Origin: Larkinella sp. C7 | Lineage (GTDB): Bacteria > Bacteroidota > Bacteroidia > Cytophagales > Spirosomataceae | Direction of reading: 5' to 3' | DNA length: 64,000 nt | Assembly: GCF_006149005.1 (NCBI RefSeq) | Contig: NZ_VBSL01000018.1 | Coordinates: forward strand, 1-64,000 | In this document: positions 44,508-51,908 of the stretch, piece by piece | How the letters are laid out: each line of letters starts with the position of its first letter | How positions within the stretch are numbered: the first letter of the stretch is position 1 | Notes under the pieces: generated by a model | Databases searched by the model: none | Told to the model about the DNA's origin: nothing | Seen by the model: the letters and a program-made list of their open reading frames with translations, nothing else | Program-made: the position numbers and the translations under genes

Positions 44508-45287
44508 TCATTCAGGCTGTGCCCAGGAGGTGTAGGTCAGCGGATTAACCTGGCGTCTGATTAGTTGGGTTGATTTCTCGTCGTACTCGGCCATACCGCC
44601 CCGTTGCAGGGCATATTTCTTCATTTCGCCCAACATGCCTGAATAGTGAATGACGAAGTTAGCCAGACCTTGTTCCACCACGACCCGTACTTTTTTGTCT
44701 TTTCGGGCTACGAAAATCCGGGCTTTTTGTGCTTCGGTCACCACGTGGTCGGCAGTATGAATCAGCAAACGGAAACCGATGGGCTGCTCTGCCACATCAA
44801 CAACCGCTTCGCCATCGAGCCAGATGCTGCGGTTTGGCCCTGACCAGTCGGAGGAAACCGTTAAGGTGGAGTTTTTATTGAGGATGACGGACGAATGATC
44901 CGTTAATTCCACCCGCATGGATTGATCGGCTCCGGATTGGTAGATAACGTCGGCGGGCAACTGGGCCTCCCGCAGGAACCGGATGCCAAGTCCAAAAGCA
45001 ATAATGCAACCAATCCAGATTGCAATGCGGGCTATCTGACGCCATACCGTACGGTATAAAGGAGGCTCGGATTCCATGGGCAGGTCTTTGGTTTGTCGGG
45101 CAATACCCATCCACATCTGCTGCCAGTCGGGCGATTCGACCCCGGAAACCGACGGATTGCTCCATTGTTTCCGCATCAATCCGCGTAAACGTGATTCGTT
45201 GTCCGGGTTCTGTAACCAGCCAATAACCCACTGCTCTTCCTCAGGGCTGCATTCATTCCGGACGTATTTAACCAGCAATTCCTCCAT
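44508..45287 (-). CDS. FecR-family anti-sigma factor
   Basis: 259 residues. The cytoplasmic N-terminal part (about 1-85) should bind the sigma factor, then a membrane span (about 87-104, IARIAIWIGCIIAFGLGI) and a periplasmic FecR domain (about 120-225, TDHSSVILNKNSTLTVSS, WLDGEAVVDVAEQPIGFRL). The C-terminal DUF4974 seen in many Bacteroidota homologues is not recognisable. It follows its ECF sigma gene, with a 24-base perfect hairpin ending 12 bases before its ATG. No SusC/SusD genes follow; the next gene is convergent. Confidence 0.9.
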   Translation of the reverse strand: MEELLVKYVRNECSPEEEQWVIGWLQNPDNESRLRGLMRKQWSNPSVSGVESPDWQQMWMGIARQTKDLPMESEPPLYRTVWRQIARIAIWIGCIIAFGLGIRFLREAQLPADVIYQSGADQSMRVELTDHSSVILNKNSTLTVSSDWSGPNRSIWLDGEAVVDVAEQPIGFRLLIHTADHVVTEAQKARIFVARKDKKVRVVVEQGLANFVIHYSGMLGEMKKYALQRGGMAEYDEKSTQLIRRQVNPLTYTSWAQPE

Positions 45288-45298
45288 TCTAATGGTAG

Positions 45299-45365
45299 AA
45301 TGAGTGCAGGAGTGAATGAGCGCTCCGGCGGCCCGGTCATTCGCTCATTCACTCCTGCACTCATT
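45299..45365. repeat. Perfect 24-base inverted repeat between sigma and anti-sigma genes
   Basis: Arms 45299-45322 and 45342-45365 are perfectly complementary, loop 19 bases. Internal units repeat with a period of 8 (GAGTGCAG GAGTGAAT). The stem ends about 12 bases before the FecR ATG and touches the sigma stop codon. The loop carries GGCGGCCCGGTCAT (45327-45340), like the motif at 4497-4510. Confidence 0.93.
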
Positions 45366-45907
45366 TAATAGGTATGTCGTTGAAAATAACTGCCCAATGT
45401 GTCGTAAGCCTGGGCCAGATGATCTTCGATTGTTCGGGTGGAGAGGTTCATGCGATCCGCGATTTGCTGCGACGTATATCCCTCGTGACGGCTGAGCAAG
45501 TAGATTTCACGCCGACGGGGGGGAAGCTGCCCAACGGCCTGTTGATAGAGTAATTCCAGTTCCTGATACAGTACTTGCTCCTCGGTATCGGTGCCGGACT
45601 GCGTGGTCAACCGCTGGAGAATTTCCTGTGGCTGGCACTGGCTGTGCCGTTCGCGAAAAGCCGAAAGCACTAGTCCGTAGGTCATGGTAAACAAATAACC
45701 GTTCAGGGGGATGTCTTCATCAAGCGTACTGCGTCGTTCCCAAAGCGTGGTAAAGACGTCTCGTACGATCTGTTGAGCGGTTTCCGGTGATTTTAGAAAG
45801 CTTACTGTAAAATAATAAATCCGTTGAACATACCGATCGTAGACCCGCCTGAAGGCTGTTGGGTCGGCGTTCCGCAGTTGTCGGAGAAGGGTTTGTTCAG
45901 CTTGCAT
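45365..45907 (-). CDS. ECF RNA polymerase sigma factor
   Basis: 180 residues, RpoE/FecI-like. Region 2 has FRRVYDRYVQRIYYFTVSFL (about 18-37) and AQQIVRDVFTTLWERRSTL; region 4 has LPPRRREIYLLSRHEGYTSQ (about 127-146) and IADRMNLSTRTIEDHLAQAY. It should direct transcription when released by the FecR protein encoded downstream. In Bacteroidota such pairs usually control a TonB-dependent transporter and SusD-like lipoprotein; none lies here, so targets are elsewhere. Confidence 0.94.
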   Translation of the reverse strand: MQAEQTLLRQLRNADPTAFRRVYDRYVQRIYYFTVSFLKSPETAQQIVRDVFTTLWERRSTLDEDIPLNGYLFTMTYGLVLSAFRERHSQCQPQEILQRLTTQSGTDTEEQVLYQELELLYQQAVGQLPPRRREIYLLSRHEGYTSQQIADRMNLSTRTIEDHLAQAYDTLGSYFQRHTY

Positions 45908-46337
45908 CCTAATACACGTTTTTTATAGCAGTCTGATTGTTCTTAGTTATCAGACGCAGAACTCCACTGGTTCGTCAACAAACTCCGAATGCTCTGGTCA
46001 CGAATTTGCGCTCTGGCGTTAGTGAGAATCTCCCGGCAGACCAAAGTAGTACCCGCCATCGGTGAAAACACGGGAAGGTGATTATCTATTCTGATCGGAC
46101 AGATTGAGAGGGTAAAGATACACAGAATTGTCAGAATTGCAGAAAATGGGTTTACCGTTAAATAAACCGTTGCTGTGGAGGAACCTTCCATCAGTGCAGA
46201 GAAATTCAGATTCATTCAGGGCGTGATTAACAGGTTTGAACTTACTAAAAATTTCGGTATTGTTTCTACTTTTACCGAAAAAACCGCCTAGTTTTAGCGG
46301 TTTTTGTCCTATTTCGAGTCACAAACAAACCACACGC
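45908..46337. other. Non-coding gap upstream of the ECF sigma and SCP2 genes
   Basis: 430 bases between divergent genes. A minus-strand frame of 90 codons (46215-45943) is open but shows no family, no plausible signal and no ribosome-binding context, so I do not call it. The right part holds the two hairpins described at 46252-46305. Confidence 0.5.
46252..46305 (+). promoter_or_regulatory. Two successive hairpins, possible attenuator, before the SCP2 gene
   Basis: Hairpin 1: TTTCGGTA (46252-46259) with TACCGAAA (46273-46280). Hairpin 2: AAAAAACCGC (46278-46287) with GCGGTTTTT (46297-46305) followed by T-rich sequence, an intrinsic-terminator shape 33 bases before the ATG at 46338. The two share the A-run at 46278-46280, so they compete slightly. 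A terminator in front of a gene suggests regulation by attenuation, unless it serves an unseen transcript. Confidence 0.5.
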
Positions 46338-46634
46338 ATGAATTTACAGGAATTTACGGATCAGATCCGGCAACGCCTTGGTACCGACAGCGGGTTAAAT
46401 GCCACCGTTAAACTGGCTACTGATCAGGGTGTTATCTATATCGACGGGCGGCAGGTGCCAGCCGTTGTTTCCAACGAAGACACCGACGCGGATTGCACGA
46501 TCAAGGTGTCACTGAGTGATTTGCAAAAATTAGGCACCGGCGATCTGAACCCCATGACCGCGTTTATGTTTGGTAAACTCAAGGTCCAGGGCGATATGGG
46601 TCTGGCCATGAAAATTGGTCAAAAACTGAGCTAA
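46338..46634 (+). CDS. SCP2 sterol-carrier-type lipid-binding protein
   Basis: 98 residues from the ATG at 46338 (MNLQEFTDQIRQRLG); a longer open frame from 46236 includes the hairpins and is not a protein-like start. The SCP2 fold is seen in VIYIDGRQVPAVVSNEDTDA, DCTIKVSLSDLQKLGTGDLN and the conserved end AFMFGKLKVQGDMGLAMKIG. It should bind a hydrophobic ligand such as a fatty acyl chain in the cytoplasm. Its leader has two hairpins. Confidence 0.93.
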   Translation: MNLQEFTDQIRQRLGTDSGLNATVKLATDQGVIYIDGRQVPAVVSNEDTDADCTIKVSLSDLQKLGTGDLNPMTAFMFGKLKVQGDMGLAMKIGQKLS

Positions 46635-46679
46635 CGGCTCGCTCGTTCTCCGTATTTCACTCTCTAAACCTAGACCCGT

Positions 46680-48122
46680 ATGAAATTTGCCTCCCTTTCC
46701 CGCCGGAAATTCATTCAGGGTAGTGCCCTGGCTGCCGCCGGTTTTACAATTGTGCCCCGTCACGTGCTGGGTGGTTCCGGCTTTACGGCCCCCAGCGATA
46801 AGCTCAACATCGCGGCCGTGGGTTGCGGTGGCAAAGCGGATGTGAACATTCGGATGGCCTATAACAACGGCTCGGACAACATGGTCGCGCTCTGCGATGT
46901 CGACGACCGGCAGGCGAAGAAGTTCCGCGCCCAGTTTCCCAAGGCCCCGTATTTCAAAGATTACCGCCAGTTATTTGACAAGGAAGCGAAGAATTTCGAA
47001 GCCGTGATTATCTCGACCCCCGACCACATGCACGCGCCGATTGCGATGGCCGCCATGCAGTTGGGCAAACACGTGTATTGCGAAAAACCGCTGACGCACG
47101 ATATTTACGAAGCCCGAATGCTGACCGAAGCGGCCCGGAAATACAAGGTCGTGACGCAAATGGGCAATCAGGGCAGCAGTGGTGATGATACGCGCAAAAT
47201 AGAAACCTGGATTCAGAAAGGCGTCATCGGGCACGTTCATACCGTCAGCTGCTGGACCAACCGCCCGGTGTGGCCACAGGGCGTTCGGTCGCCGAAGGAC
47301 AAAGGTGAGTCGCAGCCGGTTCCGTCGGAGGTCGACTGGGATTTGTGGCTCGGCACGGCCCCCGCCCGCGACTACCACGAAGCCTACATGCCGACCCGCT
47401 GGCGGGGCTATTGGGACTTCGGTACGGGCGCACTCGGCGACATGGGTTGCCACTTCATGGATGTGCCGTTTCGGGCGTTGAAACTGAAATACCCGACTTC
47501 GGTGGAGTGCAGCGTGGGCTCGGTCTATTCCGATTTCTTCAAAGAAGCGTTTTACGATGATGTCTGCCCACCTTCATCGGCCATTCACCTGACCTTTCCG
47601 TCGGATGACAAAAAGGTAAAAGAAATCAAGTTTTCGTGGTACGATGGCGGGATTCGTCCGCAAGTACCGGACGGCATTCCGTACGAAAAAGTATTTACGA
47701 ACATCGACGGCGGCATGATGTTCATCGGCAGCAAAGGCATTCTGGTTGCCGAGTTGTTTGGGAACAATCCGCGTTTGTTTCCGGAAGAAAAGTTTGGCGA
47801 CAAAAAAATGCCGGATGCCGAAAAACCGCTGGTCGAAGGCAAAACCGACGGCCATCAGCAGCAATGGGTCAAAGCCTGCAAGCAAGGCTATGGTGCGTAT
47901 ACCAGTTCGTCGTTCGATGAATCCGGCCCGCTGACCGAAACCGTCCTGATGGGGAATCTGGCCACGCGTAGTTATTTGTACCGGGAACCGAAAACCGGTG
48001 GAGGATTCACTTTCCCGGGTCGCAAGAAGCTTTTTTGGGACGGCGTAAACATGAAAATTACCAACTTCGATTACGCCAACCAGTTTGTAAAACGGCAATA
48101 CCGGGGTAATTATTCGTTGTAA
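46680..48122 (+). CDS. Gfo/Idh/MocA-family oxidoreductase, Tat-exported
   Basis: 480 residues. The N-terminus has a twin-arginine signal (SRRKFIQGSALAAAGFTIVP). The Rossmann domain follows with LNIAAVGCGGKADVNIR (GxGGxA) and the family marker KHVYCEKPLTHD (about 121-132). C-terminal glyceraldehyde-3-phosphate-dehydrogenase-like fold to the end. Such exported members act on sugars or cyclitols with tightly bound NAD(P), and are common in Cytophagales and Planctomycetes. Substrate unknown. It stands 45 bases after the SCP2 gene and may share its transcript. Confidence 0.94.
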   Translation: MKFASLSRRKFIQGSALAAAGFTIVPRHVLGGSGFTAPSDKLNIAAVGCGGKADVNIRMAYNNGSDNMVALCDVDDRQAKKFRAQFPKAPYFKDYRQLFDKEAKNFEAVIISTPDHMHAPIAMAAMQLGKHVYCEKPLTHDIYEARMLTEAARKYKVVTQMGNQGSSGDDTRKIETWIQKGVIGHVHTVSCWTNRPVWPQGVRSPKDKGESQPVPSEVDWDLWLGTAPARDYHEAYMPTRWRGYWDFGTGALGDMGCHFMDVPFRALKLKYPTSVECSVGSVYSDFFKEAFYDDVCPPSSAIHLTFPSDDKKVKEIKFSWYDGGIRPQVPDGIPYEKVFTNIDGGMMFIGSKGILVAELFGNNPRLFPEEKFGDKKMPDAEKPLVEGKTDGHQQQWVKACKQGYGAYTSSSFDESGPLTETVLMGNLATRSYLYREPKTGGGFTFPGRKKLFWDGVNMKITNFDYANQFVKRQYRGNYSL

Positions 48123-48148
48123 CATCCTGACAGGGTCTTCGACCGCTG

Positions 48149-48532
48149 TCAGGGTGTCCGCACGGCTACGGCTTCAATTTCGATCAGAAAACCGTAGTGA
48201 AGTTCCTTCGTTGGTACCACGGCGCGGGCGGGTTTGTGGTCACCGAAAACATCCGCGTAAACCGCATTGACCTGATCCCAGAGCGAAATGTCGGCGATGT
48301 AAACCGTCGTTTTCAGGACGTGGGCCAGGTCGCTCCCGGCGGCTTCCAGAATGGCTTTGACATTGTCCAGCACCTGCCGGGTTTGTACGTCGATCGGGCC
48401 GGTGAATTTCTCCTTCGTGACGGGATGTATGGGCAATTGACCGGATACAAAAATCAGGTCGTTCCAGACTGTGGCCTGGGCATAATGCCCGGCAGGAAGC
48501 GGAGCGTTGGGGGTTTCGACGGATGAAATCAT
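48149..48532 (-). CDS. RidA-family enamine/imine deaminase
   Basis: 127 residues from the ATG at 48532 (MISSVETPNAPLPAGHYAQA). An upstream ATG at 48571 is in frame, but the extra residues (MSLLSCLASLVNT) come from the hairpin arm and are absent from the family. The end AVVPTKELHYGFLIEIEAVA, with Arg before AVVPTKEL, and LIFVSGQLPIHPVTKE are typical of RidA. It hydrolyses reactive enamines arising from PLP enzymes. Downstream of pdxJ (PLP synthesis) on the same strand, a meaningful pairing. Confidence 0.93.
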   Translation of the reverse strand: MISSVETPNAPLPAGHYAQATVWNDLIFVSGQLPIHPVTKEKFTGPIDVQTRQVLDNVKAILEAAGSDLAHVLKTTVYIADISLWDQVNAVYADVFGDHKPARAVVPTKELHYGFLIEIEAVAVRTP

Positions 48533-48537
48533 GGTGT

Positions 48538-48616
48538 TGACAAGAGAAGCGAGACAAGAGAGTAAAGACATACTAATCTGGATACCAGTCTTTTGTCTTT
48601 ACTCTCTTGTCTACCC
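48538..48616. repeat. Period-7 inverted repeat between pdxJ and the RidA gene
   Basis: Arms 48552-48570 and 48594-48612 match perfectly over 19 bases, with weaker pairing beyond. Units of seven run from 48538 (GAGACAA GAGAGTA). It lies between the pdxJ stop and the RidA ATG, whose first upstream frame it encodes. Confidence 0.85.
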
Positions 48617-48619
48617 TCT

Positions 48620-49333
48620 TTATTCCAATTCTTTTAAATACAATTGAATGGTATTTTCCAGGCCCAGGTACAGTGCGTCGCTGATGAGCGCATGACCGAT
48701 GGATACTTCGAGCAAACCGGGGATGTTCTGGTGAAAATACCGCAGATTTTCCAGACTTAAGTCGTGACCCGCGTTGAGTCCCAATCCCAGCTCATTGGCG
48801 AGTTTGGCCGCCTGAACAAAGGGAGCAATGGCGGTTTCCCGGTTTTCAGCGTAGTGAGCCGCATAGGGTTCAGTATACAATTCGATCCGGTCGGTACCGA
48901 CTTCTTTGGCGCCCTGCACCATCTGCTCATCGGCATCGACGAAGATCGAAACCCGGATTCCCAGGTCTTTAAACTGCTTGACCAGATTCGTCAGGTAGCC
49001 CCGGTGCAAAACCGTATTCCAGCCCGCATTGGACGTAATGGCGTCGACCGCATCGGGAACAAGCGTTACCTGCTCGGGCCGCACGCGCGTTACCAGCTCA
49101 ATAAACCGCTCGTCGGGATTGCCTTCAATATTAAACTCGGTCGTGACTACCTCTTTCAACTGCAACACATCGTTATAGCGGATGTGCCGTTCGTCGGGGC
49201 GTGGATGAACCGTTATGCCCTGCGCTCCGAACCGTTCGCAATCGAGGGCTACGTTGACCACATTCGGGTTATTGCCACCCCGTGAATTCCGCAACGTGGC
49301 AATTTTATTGATATTGACACTCAAACGAGTCAT
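48620..49333 (-). CDS. pdxJ: Pyridoxine 5'-phosphate synthase
   Basis: 237 residues, full length. Family signatures: [20 protein letters not shown] at the start, [20 protein letters not shown] (about 36-55) with the substrate-binding His and Arg, and [28 protein letters not shown]. It condenses 1-deoxyxylulose 5-phosphate with 3-amino-2-oxopropyl phosphate in the PLP pathway. Divergent from the YqeY gene across a period-7 hairpin. Confidence 0.97.
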   Translation of the reverse strand: MTRLSVNINKIATLRNSRGGNNPNVVNVALDCERFGAQGITVHPRPDERHIRYNDVLQLKEVVTTEFNIEGNPDERFIELVTRVRPEQVTLVPDAVDAITSNAGWNTVLHRGYLTNLVKQFKDLGIRVSIFVDADEQMVQGAKEVGTDRIELYTEPYAAHYAENRETAIAPFVQAAKLANELGLGLNAGHDLSLENLRYFHQNIPGLLEVSIGHALISDALYLGLENTIQLYLKELE

Positions 49334-49345
49334 TTTTTAGTGAAG

Positions 49346-49450
49346 AGTTATCAGTTAAGAGTTATGAGGTGCAAACAAGCCCATCCTGTTTTCGTAACTT
49401 TGCCAAACAGTCATTGGTTCCGGAGTTAAAGTAACTCTTAACTCATAACT
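49346..49450. repeat. Period-7 inverted repeat in a divergent gap
   Basis: Arms 49346-49364 and 49432-49450 match at 18 of 19 positions; units of seven (GTTAAGA GTTATGA) run from 49342 and through 49431-49465. The loop is 67 bases and contains the -7 element TAACTTTG (49395-49402). Since both flanking genes point away, it cannot be a transcript terminator for them. Confidence 0.8.
49395..49402 (+). promoter_or_regulatory. -7 promoter element for the YqeY gene
   Basis: Perfect TAACTTTG followed by C, about 68 bases before the ATG at 49470. No TTG at a good distance upstream. Inside the loop of the period-7 hairpin. Confidence 0.45.
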
Positions 49451-49469
49451 TTTAATTATTAACTGAAAT

Positions 49470-49925
49470 ATGGCGCTGAAACAACAAATCGATGCTGACA
49501 TCAAAGAGGCTATGAAAGCCAGAGAGCAGGATCGGTTGCGGGCTTTGCGGGCGATTAAGTCGCTGATTTTACTGGAAGAAACCAAAGACGGTTCGGCCGG
49601 GGGCGACATCAAGCCCGAAGATGAACTGAAACTGCTGACCAAAGCCGTGAAACAGCGGAGGGATTCGGCCGATATTTACCGGACGCAGGGCCGCGACGAT
49701 CTTTTGCAAGCCGAACTGGCGGAAATCGCCATCATCGAGCATTATTTACCCCAGCAGCTTTCGGAAGCCGAACTGAAAACCCGCGTGCAGGACATCATCG
49801 CCCGCGTTGGTGCCACCGGGCCGTCGGATCTGGGAAAAGTAATGGGCGTGGCTACCAAAGAACTGGCGGGTCAGGCCGAAGGGAAAGCCATTTCAGCGTT
49901 GGTAAAGAATTTGCTTACTGCTTAA
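49470..49925 (+). CDS. GatB/YqeY domain protein
   Basis: 151 residues, the usual length. Starts MALKQQIDADIKEAMKAREQ and has RLRALRAIKSLILLEETKDG, LAEIAIIEHYLPQQLSEAEL and the end GKVMGVATKELAGQAEGKAI. The YqeY family resembles the tRNA-binding tail of GatB; a role in tRNA amidation or a separate tRNA-linked function is suggested, not proven. Starts its own direction from the divergent gap with pdxJ; CvpA and RlmN genes follow on the same strand. Confidence 0.94.
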   Translation: MALKQQIDADIKEAMKAREQDRLRALRAIKSLILLEETKDGSAGGDIKPEDELKLLTKAVKQRRDSADIYRTQGRDDLLQAELAEIAIIEHYLPQQLSEAELKTRVQDIIARVGATGPSDLGKVMGVATKELAGQAEGKAISALVKNLLTA

Positions 49926-50010
49926 ATGGTTGGATGGTTGAGAATGGTTAAAGGGTTACAATTACGACGAGCCGTCCAACCCCTTAACCATTAAAACCAT
50001 CCAGCCATTT
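49924..50010. repeat. Inverted repeat between YqeY and CvpA genes, period about 8
   Basis: Arms 49924-49957 and 49978-50010 match over about 33 bases with few differences. Units start GGTTGGAT GGTTGAGA. It overlaps the YqeY stop codon and ends 20 bases before the CvpA start. Confidence 0.8.
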
Positions 50011-50030
50011 CACACCATTCTTTTAAAGAA

Positions 50031-50624
50031 TTGAAAATCCTCGACATCATCATCCTGATTACGTTGCTCTATGGCGCGTTCAATGGCTACCGCAAAGGTT
50101 TGCTGGTGGAAATTGTGGCCATTGTGGCGTTTATCGTGGCGATGATCGTGGGATTTAAGTTTCTGGGTTTTGGCATCGACCTGCTGGCACCGTACATCAG
50201 CATGGAAGTGGCCCGGCGGTTGTTGCCGTGGCTGGGCTTCTCCATTATTTTTTTTCCGACTGTTTTTCTGATCAACCGCATCGGTTTTTCCCTGCGTCAG
50301 TCGCTTAAATACACGCTTCTGGGAACGTTCGACAGTTTAGCCGGAGCGGCCGTCGGAATTTTTACCTGGGTTTTCGGAATTAGTGTAATGCTCTGGTTGT
50401 TAACGTGGATGGGAATCCGTATGCCCGTGAAACACACGCATGAAACGTATCTGTATCCGGTCGTAAAACCCATCGCACCCATCGTGATGGATGTAACCTC
50501 CGGCTGGATTCCCGTAGGAACGAACTGGATTCGAAAACAAAAGGAAGAATTCTCACGCAACTGGTCCGACGACAATACCGATTCGGAAGACTCCGGCGTG
50601 GAAAGACCGCATAAAAAGGGATGA
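50031..50624 (+). CDS. CvpA-family membrane protein, TTG start
   Basis: 197 residues from a TTG (start KILDIIILITLLYGAFNGYR), the typical CvpA opening. Four membrane spans (about 4-22, 28-50, 68-86, 104-124) and a cytoplasmic acidic tail ending ERPHKKG. CvpA proteins were linked to colicin V production and envelope homeostasis. It overlaps rlmN by 4 bases (ATGA), so the two are translationally coupled. Confidence 0.9.
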   Translation: MKILDIIILITLLYGAFNGYRKGLLVEIVAIVAFIVAMIVGFKFLGFGIDLLAPYISMEVARRLLPWLGFSIIFFPTVFLINRIGFSLRQSLKYTLLGTFDSLAGAAVGIFTWVFGISVMLWLLTWMGIRMPVKHTHETYLYPVVKPIAPIVMDVTSGWIPVGTNWIRKQKEEFSRNWSDDNTDSEDSGVERPHKKG

Positions 50625-51676
50625 TTACGACGAAGCAGGATATACGCAAGCTCAGCGACGACCAACTGAAAACCTGGCTGACCAGCCACGGCGAGCAGGG
50701 TTTTCGGGCGAAACAAATTCAGGAATGGCTCTGGAAACATTCGGTACGAACGTTTGAGGAAATGACCAACCTGTCGCTGAAAACGCGGCAATTGCTGGCC
50801 GAACATTTTGAAGTGCGGACGCTGGCGGTCTCGAAACAGCAGCAAAGTGCCGACGGCACCATCAAATCGTCGTTCCGGCTTTATGACGGTAATCTGGTGG
50901 AGGGCGTGCTGATTCCGTCGTTGCGGAAAAGCGAGGACGACCGCATGACGGCCTGTATTTCGTCGCAGGTGGGATGCTCGCTGACCTGTAAATTCTGCGC
51001 AACGGGGTATATGGACCGCAAACGCAACCTGGAAGCCAGCGAAATGGTGGATCAGGTGGTGGCCATCGACCAGCAGGCGAAAGAAGCCTACGGAACCGGT
51101 CTGACCAACATTGTCTACATGGGTATGGGCGAGCCGCTGCTGAACTACGCCAACATGCTGGCGTCGGTCGAGCGGATTACGTCGCCCAACGGCCTGGGCA
51201 TGGCGGCCAAACGGATTACGGTTTCGACTGCCGGGATTGCCAAAATGATTAAAAAACTGGGGGACGATCAGGTGAAATTTAACCTGGCGCTTTCGCTTCA
51301 TGCCGCCAACGACGAAAAGCGCAACCAGATTATGCCCATCAACGAGAGCAATTCGCTGCCCGCACTGGCCGAAGCGCTGACGTATTTCTACCAGAAAACC
51401 GGTACGCGGGTTACGTTTGAATACATCGTTTTCAACAACGTCAACGATTCGCTGGAGGACGCCAAAGAGCTGTGGCAATTCACGAAGAAAGTGCCGGCAA
51501 AAGTCAATATCATCGAGTACAATCCGATTTCGGAAGCCGATTATAAAAATACCGACCCCCAGACACTCGACCGGTTCGCCGGTTTTCTGGAAGACCGGGG
51601 CGTTATCGTCAACATTCGCCGGAGCCGGGGCAAAGACATCGATGCCGCCTGCGGACAATTGGCCGGGAAACAGTAA
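50621..51676 (+). CDS. rlmN: 23S rRNA (adenine-C2)-methyltransferase / tRNA methyltransferase
   Basis: 351 residues. Radical-SAM cysteines are C119, C123 and C126 in GCSLTCKFCATGYMDR. The N-terminal helical part has FRAKQIQEWLWKHSVRTFEE, and the second catalytic Cys is near the end in DIDAACGQLAGKQ. It methylates A2503 of 23S rRNA and A37 of some tRNAs. Overlaps the CvpA gene by 4 bases. Confidence 0.97.
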   Translation: MITTKQDIRKLSDDQLKTWLTSHGEQGFRAKQIQEWLWKHSVRTFEEMTNLSLKTRQLLAEHFEVRTLAVSKQQQSADGTIKSSFRLYDGNLVEGVLIPSLRKSEDDRMTACISSQVGCSLTCKFCATGYMDRKRNLEASEMVDQVVAIDQQAKEAYGTGLTNIVYMGMGEPLLNYANMLASVERITSPNGLGMAAKRITVSTAGIAKMIKKLGDDQVKFNLALSLHAANDEKRNQIMPINESNSLPALAEALTYFYQKTGTRVTFEYIVFNNVNDSLEDAKELWQFTKKVPAKVNIIEYNPISEADYKNTDPQTLDRFAGFLEDRGVIVNIRRSRGKDIDAACGQLAGKQ

Positions 51677-51694
51677 CGAGTAACTCACTCATAC

Positions 51695-51798
51695 GTGTCA
51701 GGCTTTTGAAACCTGACAGGTCTAGAAGAAGCTTTTTTGAGATTTCAATGAAGGGTATCACTTTAGCCAGACCTGCCAGGTTTTCAAAACCCCACAGG
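51695..51798. repeat. Inverted repeat with CCTGACAGG core
   Basis: Left 51695-51723, right 51769-51798. Each arm is partly self-complementary (TGTCAGG-N9-CCTGACA on the left), so it can form a cruciform or a clover. Similar CCTGACAGGTTTT sequences are, to my memory, widely dispersed in Bacteroidota genomes. Confidence 0.7.
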
Positions 51799-51823
51799 TA
51801 CATTGCTTAACATTTAGGTAACA

Positions 51824-51851
51824 TTGCGATCAAAAGTTTACCGTACTTTTG
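51824..51851 (+). promoter_or_regulatory. Predicted promoter of the phosphate transporter gene
   Basis: TTG (51824-51826), 17 bases, then a perfect TACTTTTG (51844-51851), about 58 bases before the ATG at 51909. Confidence 0.55.
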
Positions 51852-51908
51852 AGCCAAATTGATTTGTTGAGTTTTTACTAAGACTCAGTTTCACAGACTT
51901 GTATCTGC

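Noticed and set aside
45943-46215. Minus-strand frame of 90 codons upstream of the ECF sigma gene
   Set aside because: Only a weak hydrophobic stretch; no family, no signal cleavage site, no promoter.
48533-48571. N-terminal extension of the RidA frame
   Set aside because: The added 13 residues are encoded by the period-7 hairpin arm and are not part of the family.
50297-51688. Long minus-strand open frame (463 codons) opposite rlmN and CvpA
   Set aside because: It is a shadow: Arg-, His- and Gln-rich, no family, and the plus strand holds two clear genes.
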